DNA of 7,912 nucleotides, taken from contig CADBKS010000130.1 in the NCBI GenBank assembly GCA_902795255.1, positions 1 through 7,912 of the forward strand, given 5' to 3'. The notes beneath the pieces were generated by a model. The model worked only from the letters and a program-made list of their open reading frames with translations, had not been told where the DNA came from and searched no databases. Shown here piece after piece: positions 1-6,570 of this stretch (its first letter is position 1; each line of letters opens with the position of its first letter). The DNA comes from an uncultured Chloroflexota bacterium. GTDB lineage: Bacteria > Chloroflexota > Anaerolineae > Anaerolineales > Anaerolineaceae. The translations under genes and the position numbers were made by a program.

Positions 1-71
1 GAACGACCGGGCCGCGCCCTGCGAAGCAATCCCTTCCGATAGCCATGTGCACAGCAAAGCGTTTACAGACC

Positions 72-113
72 TGCGCTTACAAGCGCACGCGGGTACCAGC
101 GCCTTACAGGCGC
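72..113. repeat. Two tandem short hairpins in non-coding DNA
   Basis: Two short perfect inverted repeats follow each other: TGCGCTT/AAGCGCA at 72-87 (2-nt centre) and GCGCCT/AGGCGC at 99-113 (3-nt loop). Both share a TTACA core (CTTACAAG and CTTACAGG), so the second looks like a variant copy of the first. A third and stronger palindrome follows at 121-141. Series of small GC-rich hairpins like this are typical of the non-coding ends of IS200/IS605 elements and of REP-like palindromic repeats. That identification is inference, because no transposase is in the window and the element would extend left of base 1. Confidence 0.55.
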
Positions 114-120
114 AGAGCAA

Positions 121-150
121 ACCACCGGCTCAGCCGGTGGTCCTGATTTT
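121..150 (+). terminator. Strong 10-bp hairpin, possible terminator or IS end structure
   Basis: ACCACCGGCT and AGCCGGTGGT form a perfect 10-bp inverted repeat around a single C (121-141), followed by CCTGATTTT. The stem is strong, but the T-run is short and begins 5 nt after the stem, so this is a mediocre intrinsic terminator. It could end transcription of a gene left of the window. With the two hairpins before it, it could instead be the subterminal hairpin of an IS200/IS605-type right end. Because the sequence is symmetrical it could act on either strand. Confidence 0.4.
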
Positions 151-217
151 GGTATGGAGCCCAAATGGCATTTTTACCTCAGTAGATTAACAAAATGAAG
201 CGTTTCCTTTCCGTATT

Positions 218-247
218 TTGCGAATTATGCGTTAAAATTCAAATAAT
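218..247 (+). promoter_or_regulatory. Candidate sigma-70-type promoter for the gene cluster
   Basis: TTGCGA (218-223, four of six matches to TTGACA) is followed after 18 nt by AATAAT (242-247, five of six matches to TATAAT). The surrounding 200-257 stretch is clearly AT-richer than the flanking coding DNA. Transcription would begin around 254, giving a very short leader that still contains the G-rich ribosome site at 258-262. An overlapping TATAAA at 250-255 is another possible -10 box but would leave almost no leader. It is the best promoter candidate I noticed in the window, and it lies upstream of a closely packed same-strand gene series. Confidence 0.35.
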
Positions 248-267
248 CATATAAATTGGGGGTTATT

Positions 268-1404
268 ATGATCGAGATCCGCAAGGTCAATACCGAAAAC
301 AAGAAAGAGGTCAGGGAATTTGTACAATTCCATTACGATCTCTATAAAGACTGCCCGCAATGGGTCCCGCCTTTCCGGAATGACATTGAAACGATGCTGA
401 ACAAAAAGAAGCACCCTTTCTATGAACACTCTGATGCCGATTTCTTCACCGCGTGGAAAGACGGAAAAATCGTCGGACGCACAGCCGTACTGAACAACAC
501 TGCCTACAATAAATATCACAATCAGAGCAGCGGCGATATCTTCCTGTTTGATTCGATCGATGATCAGGAAGTCGCGAACGCGCTCTTTGACGCGGCTGCC
601 GAATGGGCCCGCAGCAAGGGTCTGAACAAGCTGAAAGGGCCGAAGGGCTTTTCCCTGTTTGACGGGTACGGCGTCCTTGTTGAAGGGTTCGAACAGCGCC
701 AGTCCATGAACTTCTCCTGCTACAACTATCCTTATTACCAGAAGCTTTATGAGACCTACGGTTTTTACCGCATCAATGAATACACCTCAATGCAGGCAAA
801 AGTAAGCGAATTCGATTTTCCCGAAAAGGTCTACAAAGTTGCCGATATCGTGAAAAAACGCGGCAAACTGAAGATCATGACCTATAAAAACAAGGCCGAT
901 ATCCGCAAAGACGCGAAACGCATCTGCGAAATGTATTTTGACTCCTTCAAAAACAACTGGGAATACTTCCCGCTCACGCAGAAGGAATTTGACTTCTTTG
1001 TCGACAACGTCCTGACCTTCGTCGTTCCCGGACTGCTCCGCTTCATTACGAACGAAGAAGACGAGATCGTCGGCTTCCTCGTGAACTTCCCGGATATTTC
1101 GGCAGCCATGCAGCGCCATAACGGCAAGCTGACCAACCCGGCCCTCCTTCTTGATATGGTCCTTGAACTCAAAAAGACCCAGTACTGCGCATTGAACGGG
1201 CTCGGCCTGCTTGAAAAATACCACAAGAGCGGCGGCAACGCACTGCTTTACTGTTCCATGATGGAGATCATGAAGCAGTATCCTCAGTTCGAATATGTTG
1301 AAGCCGTACAGATGGCCGATACCGCTCATGAAGTACAGCGGGAAATGGCCACGCTCGGGCTGAAGCCGATCAAACGCCACCGTGTATATGAGGTAGAGAT
1401 CTAA
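268..1404 (+). CDS. Tandem GNAT-like acetyltransferase-fold protein
   Basis: A cytoplasmic protein of 378 residues resembling the two-domain GNAT-superfamily proteins often annotated only as N-acetyltransferase or hypothetical. The N-terminal half has the family's opening pattern (CPQWVPPF at 29-36), a GNAT-like strand DGKIVGR (65-71), and a conserved stretch GPKGFSLFDGYG (124-135) ahead of the VEGF-type turn. The C-terminal half carries KSGGNALL (320-327), which fits the Q/RxxGxG/A acetyl-CoA pyrophosphate loop loosely, and ends in a GLKPIKRHRVYEVEI tail like the last strands of a GNAT fold. There is no signal peptide or membrane segment. I chose ATG 268 because GGGGG at 258-262 sits 5 nt upstream; an in-frame TTG at 256 would overlap that site. 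It is the first gene behind the candidate promoter, and the GT87-like gene begins 7 nt after its stop. Substrate is unknown. The GNAT fold is fairly secure, catalytic activity is not. Confidence 0.72.
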   Translation: MIEIRKVNTENKKEVREFVQFHYDLYKDCPQWVPPFRNDIETMLNKKKHPFYEHSDADFFTAWKDGKIVGRTAVLNNTAYNKYHNQSSGDIFLFDSIDDQEVANALFDAAAEWARSKGLNKLKGPKGFSLFDGYGVLVEGFEQRQSMNFSCYNYPYYQKLYETYGFYRINEYTSMQAKVSEFDFPEKVYKVADIVKKRGKLKIMTYKNKADIRKDAKRICEMYFDSFKNNWEYFPLTQKEFDFFVDNVLTFVVPGLLRFITNEEDEIVGFLVNFPDISAAMQRHNGKLTNPALLLDMVLELKKTQYCALNGLGLLEKYHKSGGNALLYCSMMEIMKQYPQFEYVEAVQMADTAHEVQREMATLGLKPIKRHRVYEVEI

Positions 1405-1411
1405 GGGCGAA

Positions 1412-2626
1412 ATGAACGCCTCTCCGCTGCGGAAACTGTTCTCGTTCAGGCCGTCCATGATCATGCTCGGCCTTGGGATCGCTGTTATCCTGATCGTTCC
1501 CAATGTCCTGTTCACGGTCAACACCGAATACGGGAGCAGTTTCTACAGCTACTGGCTCACCGGCCGTGTCCTGTTCGCGCAGGGCCAGAACCCCTACGCG
1601 GACGAGCTGTTTGAACAGGCGGCCGCAAGATATCCGGAGGATCCGAACATCAGCGGTTTTTCCCTGCCGCTTTATGCGATCCTCCCGGTGATCCCGTTCA
1701 CGTTTATCAGCAATTTCAAAATAGCGCTGACACTGTGGCGGCTTTTCCTTGAAGCCGCCCTGATATATTCGGCATTTCGTCTCCTGCGCGGGTTCCGGAT
1801 CCAGAACCGGCTGATCCCGGTTTATGTGTGTGCCTCGGTTCTGCTGCTGAACTACTATTCGGTTTCAGCCCTTACAGACGGAGACATTTCGATCCTCGCA
1901 GTCACCTTCTTTCTGATCGCCATGGCCGCGCTCCGTGACGGTGAAACGGAACTCGCCGGCATCATGCTTGCTTTCGCATCCGTCAAACCCAGTGTCATGA
2001 TCCTCCCGATCCTCTGGGTCTGCCTCTGGTGTCTTTTCCATGAAAGGGGTACGATCGTTGCCTGGGCCGTGATGGTCTTTGCACTGCTCTTCCTGATCGC
2101 GATGCTTTTCCAGACGAACTGGTTCATGCTGTATCTCAGATCAATGGTTTACTATCTGAAATATCTGAACCCGGTCAACCTCTCCAGACTGATCGAACTC
2201 CGCCAGCCTGAACTGGGCGGCAGGATCGGCTGGGCGATCTCCGGCTTTTTTATTTTGATCACACTCGCCGAATGGATCATCAATATCCGGAAAGACGCCA
2301 ATGGTATGGAATGGGTCACCGCACTCACACTTTGCACCGGATTTCTGGTCGGGATCCCGAACATCGGAAAGCACCTTTACATTCTCTGGATCCCGGCGAT
2401 ATATTCGATCGACAAAATGCTGCTGCGGTGGGAAAACCGGGGGCGGATCTACAGTCTTGTCCTTGCCGGTCTTCTTTTCATTTTGCCATGGTCCCTGCAG
2501 CTATTTGTTTTCCCGCTCTGGAATGATCCGGTCAACATTCTGAACGCGGTGTTTCCTGCCGCACTGATTTTTCTGCTATACTGGAACCGCTGGTGGATCA
2601 TTGACACCTTTATCGAACAATACTGA
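1412..2626 (+). CDS. GT87/DUF2029-type polytopic membrane glycosyltransferase
   Basis: An integral membrane protein of 404 residues with about ten hydrophobic segments, the first at roughly residues 16-36. Just after it comes a short extracytoplasmic stretch with YSYWLTGRVLFAQGQNPY (45-62), the 'Y..G..ll.G.NPY' pattern characteristic of GT87/DUF2029 enzymes. Further on, TDGDISIL (155-162) and ASVKPS (189-194) fit the family's conserved loop and the KP that follows a membrane helix. Characterised GT87 members (for example mycobacterial mannosyltransferases) transfer a sugar from a polyprenyl-phosphate donor to a lipid or glycan on the outer face of the membrane; donor and acceptor here cannot be read from sequence. 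The start at 1412 has a modest AAGGG site (1403-1407) overlapping the previous stop, consistent with translational coupling. It ends with a positively and aromatically rich tail (NRWW). Family assignment is good, exact function is not. Confidence 0.72.
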   Translation: MNASPLRKLFSFRPSMIMLGLGIAVILIVPNVLFTVNTEYGSSFYSYWLTGRVLFAQGQNPYADELFEQAAARYPEDPNISGFSLPLYAILPVIPFTFISNFKIALTLWRLFLEAALIYSAFRLLRGFRIQNRLIPVYVCASVLLLNYYSVSALTDGDISILAVTFFLIAMAALRDGETELAGIMLAFASVKPSVMILPILWVCLWCLFHERGTIVAWAVMVFALLFLIAMLFQTNWFMLYLRSMVYYLKYLNPVNLSRLIELRQPELGGRIGWAISGFFILITLAEWIINIRKDANGMEWVTALTLCTGFLVGIPNIGKHLYILWIPAIYSIDKMLLRWENRGRIYSLVLAGLLFILPWSLQLFVFPLWNDPVNILNAVFPAALIFLLYWNRWWIIDTFIEQY

Positions 2627-2630
2627 TCCC

Positions 2631-2651
2631 GCCCTGCTTACAGGGCTTTCT
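2631..2651 (+). terminator. Weak intrinsic terminator or attenuator hairpin
   Basis: GCCCTG (2631-2636), loop CTTA, CAGGGC (2641-2646) form a perfect 6-bp stem, followed by TTTCT. It lies 4 nt after the GT87-like stop and just before the ribosome site of the CapA-like gene. The short stem and interrupted T-run suggest partial termination or processing rather than a firm operon end. I see no convincing promoter between it and 2678. Confidence 0.4.
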
Positions 2652-2655
2652 ATAT

Positions 2656-2661
2656 AAGGAG
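2656..2661 (+). promoter_or_regulatory. Ribosome binding site with unusually long spacing
   Basis: AAGGAG is a strong Shine-Dalgarno match but lies 16 nt before the ATG at 2678, roughly twice the usual distance. An in-frame CTG at 2669 would have the ideal 7-nt spacing and would add only three residues (start, Tyr, Ile) before the ATG. Either start leaves the signal peptide intact. Confidence 0.5.
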
Positions 2662-2677
2662 CTTATTTCTGTACATA

Positions 2678-4105
2678 ATGAAAAACATCAGATTTTCCGT
2701 TCTGTTTCTTTTGCTTTTAGCGCTTTGCTGCACCGCCGCCGCTGATGCAGCGGAACCTTCCCGCAGAGTTTATACCGTGACTGCACCTTACCTGACCGTT
2801 TGCGATAATATAACTTTTGAGTCCCTGAAATGTCTGTGGAACGGTGAATGTGGCACGCTTGAAGGCCCTGAAAATGTGAATGAGATCCTGATCGCCGAAG
2901 AAGAGACGGATCCCCTTACATCGGTTTTCGGATGCGCGCCCGATACGAAAAATGTCAGGATCCTTTCCAGAGCCGATATTTATAAAGACCAGAATCTGGC
3001 TTCTTCCTGGATGATCATCCCGTTTGAAGATATTGAACCGCGCAGGAAGGTCATCTTCCTGGATGGGGCTGATATTCTTGACAACCGTTTCGATCCGGAT
3101 ACTTGGCCGCTTACCGCAGTGACCGGTGATTTTGCTGAAGGAACGGACCCTGCGGATCTGCCCGTCAGCAACCGCGACGCATCGAAGCTGACCACGATGG
3201 TCCTGACCGGCGTTACCGCCATGGTCCGGGGCACAGCCCAGTACATGGATCTGGACCCGCTTTATCCGGCATCCCTGATCCGCGAACCGCTGGTCAATGC
3301 CGACATTCTCCACATCAATAACGAAGTACCCTTCGCCGAAGTCTGCGTGATCCGCGACCACTATGACGGGCTGGTATTCTGTTCCAAGAAAGCCTATATG
3401 TCCCTTCTGGAAGACATCGGAACGGATGTCATTGAGCTTGACGGCGACCACTTCGGGGATTACGGCGATGAGGCAGTGGAACTGACGCTTGACATGTACG
3501 ACGAAGCCGGAATGCCCTATTACGGCGGGGGACATGATCTCAATGAAGGCCAGCAGCCTTATATCGTTTCACATAACGGCAATACCTTCGGCTTTCTCGG
3601 CTGCAACGCCAAAGAGCCGGGGTACGCAACAGCATCCGATACGCGGCCGGGCGCAGTTCACTGCGATTTCGACCTGATGAAACAGCAGATCGCTGTCCTG
3701 CGGAAGCAGGGGATCATCCCGATCGTTACCTTCCAGCATCTTGAAGTTTTCCAGGTTCGGCCGATCGATTCGGTCCGTCAGGATTTCGAAGCGGTCCGGG
3801 ATGCAGGGGCCGTGATCGTCAGCGGATCCCAGTCCCATATCCCGATGGAGTTCGATGTTTCCAGTACCGGATTCGTCCATTACGGTCTCGGCAACCTGTT
3901 TTTTGACCAGGCATTCTTCCTTCCGGAAACGGCAGAAGCGTTTATTGACCGGCATGTTTTTTATGACGGCCGCTATATCAACACCGAACTGCTGACGATC
4001 CGCTTCACCAATGCAGCCCTCAGCCATTATATGGATGAGGCAGACAGGTCCGCACTGCTCAGCCGGATCTTTGACGTTTCCGAAGTAGAAGGACTCACGA
4101 GATGA
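2678..4105 (+). CDS. Secreted CapA-like (PGA_cap) metallophosphatase-fold protein
   Basis: A 475-residue exported protein. Residues 1-25 form a signal peptide (long Leu run, then AAADAAE as likely cleavage region). Residues about 30-165 are an extra N-terminal domain of unknown role. Residues about 172-440 match the CapA/PGA_cap domain: LTGVTAMVRG (176-185), NNE (214-216), DGDHFGDYG (255-263), FQHLE (352-356), SGSQSHIP (382-389) and GLGNLFFDQ (403-411). CapA proteins are associated with poly-gamma-glutamate capsule systems, but many homologues lack any such context, and no capB or capC is seen here. The usual signature is altered: GD becomes GVT in the first motif, NNH becomes GDH, the HxG.E motif is QHLE, and the HxH-like motif is SQSH. 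This resembles a CapA subgroup I recall from Anaerolineae. The stop overlaps the Elp3 start (ATGA). Fold is confident; the substrate and whether it binds metal are open. Confidence 0.8.
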   Translation: MKNIRFSVLFLLLLALCCTAAADAAEPSRRVYTVTAPYLTVCDNITFESLKCLWNGECGTLEGPENVNEILIAEEETDPLTSVFGCAPDTKNVRILSRADIYKDQNLASSWMIIPFEDIEPRRKVIFLDGADILDNRFDPDTWPLTAVTGDFAEGTDPADLPVSNRDASKLTTMVLTGVTAMVRGTAQYMDLDPLYPASLIREPLVNADILHINNEVPFAEVCVIRDHYDGLVFCSKKAYMSLLEDIGTDVIELDGDHFGDYGDEAVELTLDMYDEAGMPYYGGGHDLNEGQQPYIVSHNGNTFGFLGCNAKEPGYATASDTRPGAVHCDFDLMKQQIAVLRKQGIIPIVTFQHLEVFQVRPIDSVRQDFEAVRDAGAVIVSGSQSHIPMEFDVSSTGFVHYGLGNLFFDQAFFLPETAEAFIDRHVFYDGRYINTELLTIRFTNAALSHYMDEADRSALLSRIFDVSEVEGLTR

Positions 4106-5781
4106 CATCCGTACAGGATCCGTCTTATTATAAGACCCGCAGTGTCGATGAATGGCGGGCTTCCCGGCGGGACGCTCCGGAAGATATTGCCGAAGCGAAA
4201 AAACTCCTGCTGCAGATCCGGGACGGGGCGGACGTTTTCAAAACGATCCGCAAAAATCCGCTGCCCGGGCGGGGCAATATCTCAAAATATACGCTGGTCC
4301 TGGCTTACCATCAGATGGTGGAAAGCGGTGAACTTGCGGAAGATCCCGAATTGCTCGCGAAGATCCGCATGAAGCCTACACGTACACTCAGCGGTGTCAC
4401 GACTGTTACAGTGCTGACTGCACCGTGGCCGTGTCCGGGCAACTGTATCTTCTGTCCGACCGATGAACGGATGCCGAAAAGCTATCTGCCGGATGAGCCC
4501 GGCGCTGCACGTGCCTTCCAGAACAAGTTCGACTCATTTCTGCAGGTCTCTTCACGGATCCAGTCCTATGAGTCTGTCGGCCATCCGACCGACAAGATCG
4601 AGCTGCTGATCCTCGGCGGCTCCTGGACCAGTTATCCGTGGGAATATCAGCAGCAATTCGTTCAGCGCTGCTTTGACGCGATGAACGGCTGCGATTCCGA
4701 ATCACTGAAAGAAGCGCAAACGATCAACGAAAGCGCCGAGCACCGGAATGTCGGACTCGTCGTTGAAACAAGACCCGATTTGATCGATGCGGAAACGCTC
4801 CGCAAACTCAGGATCCTCGGTGTGACCAAGCTCCAGCTCGGCATTCAAAGCCTCAACGACGACATTCTCAAAATAAACCGCAGAAACCTCAGCGTAAAAA
4901 AGGCGCTGGAGCATGTCGCACTCGCCCGCGCGGCAGGTTTCAAGATCGTCCTGCACTGGATGCCGAACCTTCTGGGGGCCACGCCCCGCTCCGACACGGA
5001 GGATTTCAAACATCTCTGGGAATCGCCGGAAGAGGGTTACGGGTTCTGCCCCGATGAACTGAAGATCTATCCGACACAGCTGCTTCAGGGAACGGACCTT
5101 TACAGCGAATGGGAAGCGGGAAATTACAGTCCTTATGATATGGATACGCTGGTCCATCTGCTTGCGGAAATCAAACCGATGATCGAACCGTACTGCAGGG
5201 TCAACCGGGTCATCCGGGATATCCCCTCCCATCATGTGGTCGCCGGGAACACCCGGTCCAGCCTGCGTATGGATGTACAGGCGCTCATGAAAGAAAACGG
5301 GACAAGCTGCCGCTGCATCCGCTGCAGGGAGATCCGCGGACAGAAAGTCAGCCTGCAGGAACTGCATCTGAATGATCACCGCTATCATGCTGCGTATGCG
5401 GATGAACATTTTCTGCAGTTTGTGACCGATGAATACCGTCTGGCTGGCTATCTGCGTCTGTCCCTTCCGGATCACCCGTCCGAAAACGCACCGATCGAAG
5501 AACTGAACGGCTGCGCACTGATCCGCGAGGTCCATATTTACGGCCAGAGCCTTCCCGTCGGAACGGAACAGGACGGGGCCGCCCAGCATATCGGCCTTGG
5601 CAGCCGTCTGATCGAGGAAGCCTGCCGGATCGCCGCTTCCGAAGGATTCCGCAGGATCGCTGTGATCGCCGCGGTTGGGACCCGCAAGTATTATGAATCA
5701 AGAGGGTTTTACCGCGGAGAATATTATTTGCTTCGTGATCTGCTTCCCGCCGCTTCGGACGGGCAGGACTTTCCGGGCTGA
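4102..5781 (+). CDS. elp3: Elp3-type tRNA U34 modification radical SAM/GNAT enzyme
   Basis: A cytoplasmic enzyme of 559 residues that starts 5-carboxymethyl-type modification of wobble uridine 34 in tRNA, using a radical SAM centre and acetyl-CoA; bacteria and archaea can use Elp3 without the other Elongator subunits. The N-terminal region (about 1-95) is basic and matches the tRNA-binding part. The iron-sulfur cysteines are C111, C115 and C118 in CPGNCIFC. LILGGSWTSYP, ETRPD and LQLGIQS are the expected radical SAM barrel motifs. DELKIYPTQLLQGT and RVNRVIRDIPSHHV are diagnostic of Elp3. CRCIRCREI (403-411) forms the zinc-binding linker. The C-terminal GNAT domain has IREVHIYG (474-481), acetyl-CoA loop QHIGLGSRL (495-503) and YYESRGFY (530-537). 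The domain set is complete. AGAAGGA (4087-4093) precedes the ATG by 8 nt, and the start overlaps the previous stop, implying coupled translation. A distinctive point is CX3CX2C where many archaeal-type Elp3 proteins have CX4CX2C. Confidence 0.95.
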   Translation: MTSVQDPSYYKTRSVDEWRASRRDAPEDIAEAKKLLLQIRDGADVFKTIRKNPLPGRGNISKYTLVLAYHQMVESGELAEDPELLAKIRMKPTRTLSGVTTVTVLTAPWPCPGNCIFCPTDERMPKSYLPDEPGAARAFQNKFDSFLQVSSRIQSYESVGHPTDKIELLILGGSWTSYPWEYQQQFVQRCFDAMNGCDSESLKEAQTINESAEHRNVGLVVETRPDLIDAETLRKLRILGVTKLQLGIQSLNDDILKINRRNLSVKKALEHVALARAAGFKIVLHWMPNLLGATPRSDTEDFKHLWESPEEGYGFCPDELKIYPTQLLQGTDLYSEWEAGNYSPYDMDTLVHLLAEIKPMIEPYCRVNRVIRDIPSHHVVAGNTRSSLRMDVQALMKENGTSCRCIRCREIRGQKVSLQELHLNDHRYHAAYADEHFLQFVTDEYRLAGYLRLSLPDHPSENAPIEELNGCALIREVHIYGQSLPVGTEQDGAAQHIGLGSRLIEEACRIAASEGFRRIAVIAAVGTRKYYESRGFYRGEYYLLRDLLPAASDGQDFPG

Positions 5782-5809
5782 ATTTCCGGAGACAGTTTTC
5801 ACGCAAAAA

Positions 5810-5830
5810 ACCGGCGCTTTCCGCACCGGT
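5810..5830 (-). terminator. Interrupted hairpin next to an A-tract
   Basis: ACCGG/CCGGT pair around an inner GC/GC (one C-A mismatch) with a TTTCC loop. Six A's abut the left arm (5805-5810), so on the minus strand this reads as stem plus T-run, the form of an intrinsic terminator for minus-strand transcription. On the plus strand there is no T-run, and the hairpin ends 10 nt before the AGGAGG at 5841. No minus-strand gene is visible, so the structure may instead affect RNA stability or only partly end transcription after elp3. Confidence 0.4.
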
Positions 5831-5840
5831 CTCTGCAGTC

Positions 5841-5846
5841 AGGAGG
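5841..5846 (+). promoter_or_regulatory. Strong ribosome binding site
   Basis: A perfect AGGAGG core with 4 nt to ATG 5851. It is the strongest Shine-Dalgarno sequence in the window, suggesting efficient translation of the secreted protein. It supports ATG 5851 over the in-frame Met four codons later. Confidence 0.75.
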
Positions 5847-5850
5847 AAAA

Positions 5851-6570
5851 ATGACGAAAAAAATGGTCTTTTTATTATTGCTGGCTTTCTGCCTGTTCAG
5901 CATATCCGCTGCTTCCGCACAGGATCCGGTCCGTGTCAAATGCGGCAATTTCACAATGAACGTACCCTCAGCCCGGGCGGGATGCTATCAGATCGATGCG
6001 AATATCCCCGTATCCGACACGGCCTCTCCTGAAGAGATCGCGGGAGCTCAGACCGCCTGCACGTCCATTTATTTCACGGACTACGAGACCCTGCAGAGCC
6101 GGATCCAGCCGCAGGTGACCTTCTATCAGACCGATGATCTGAGCAAAACCTCTTTTGAGCTTCTGGATGTCAGCATGAGTCTGAGCAACGTTGTAAACAA
6201 CATCAATGCGGGTTTTGCCGCTGCTTCGGATCTGATCAATGAGATCCCGTTCCTCCCTTATCAGGCCTCCGAACGCACCGGGATCTGTCTCCCGCTCTCA
6301 CTCGATTTTGAAAAAGGGACAGGTGTCCGTTTCGTGACCACTTTTGATGAAACGATCTCGGCCATAACCGGAAACTCTAACCTTTATTACTCCTTTCAGG
6401 GGCTGTCATCCGACGGGAAATATTATATCAGCGCGGTCTTCCCGCTCCGCAGTTCTGTTCTGAACGGACGTTCCGCAGCGGAGATCGACTGGAATTCGGT
6501 CAGCGCTGCCGATCTGCAGCCTTCCCTGGATGAACTGGATTACTATATCCGCTCGATCGTGATCGAATGA
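5851..6570 (+). CDS. Secreted protein of unknown function
   Basis: A 239-residue protein that I do not recognise as a named family. Residues 1-23 are a clear signal peptide: MTKKM, a hydrophobic core (VFLLLLAFCLFSIS), then ASA before QDP, giving probable signal peptidase I cleavage after Ala23. There is no lipobox, so export rather than lipid anchoring is likely. The mature part has four cysteines (31, 45, 70, 146), enough for two disulfides if folded outside the cell. It has a Tyr/Phe/Thr-rich beta-type middle and an acidic tail (LDELDYYIRSIVIE). The late segment GLSSDGKYYISAVFPL with the LDELDYYIRSI ending recalls hypothetical proteins seen in Chloroflexota, but I cannot name a domain. It sits behind a strong ribosome site, and its stop overlaps the next start (ATGA), so it is probably made together with the membrane protein that follows. 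Confidence 0.75.
   Translation: MTKKMVFLLLLAFCLFSISAASAQDPVRVKCGNFTMNVPSARAGCYQIDANIPVSDTASPEEIAGAQTACTSIYFTDYETLQSRIQPQVTFYQTDDLSKTSFELLDVSMSLSNVVNNINAGFAAASDLINEIPFLPYQASERTGICLPLSLDFEKGTGVRFVTTFDETISAITGNSNLYYSFQGLSSDGKYYISAVFPLRSSVLNGRSAAEIDWNSVSAADLQPSLDELDYYIRSIVIE

Noticed and set aside
45..146. Short ORF of 33 codons starting at ATG 45
   Set aside because: No ribosome site, Arg-rich product read straight through the hairpins; typical of a chance ORF in GC-rich repeat DNA.
2..190. Open reading frame running in from the left edge and ending at TAA 188-190
   Set aside because: It crosses all three palindromes, has no visible start, and its translation is low-complexity (repeated Ala, Gln, Pro); more likely non-coding repeat DNA, though a gene end cannot be fully excluded.
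787..1524. Minus-strand ORF of 245 codons
   Set aside because: Lies antisense to the GNAT-like and GT87-like genes, which have clear family motifs; its translation shows no domain.
2650..2662. TATATAAGG as a -10 promoter box before the CapA-like gene
   Set aside because: No acceptable -35 at the right distance, and the sequence overlaps the ribosome site, which explains it better.
2717..3535. Minus-strand ORF of 272 codons
   Set aside because: Antisense to the CapA-like gene; a codon-bias shadow without motifs or ribosome site.
4702..5589. Minus-strand ORF of 295 codons
   Set aside because: Antisense to the diagnostic Elp3 motifs; shadow of a certain gene.
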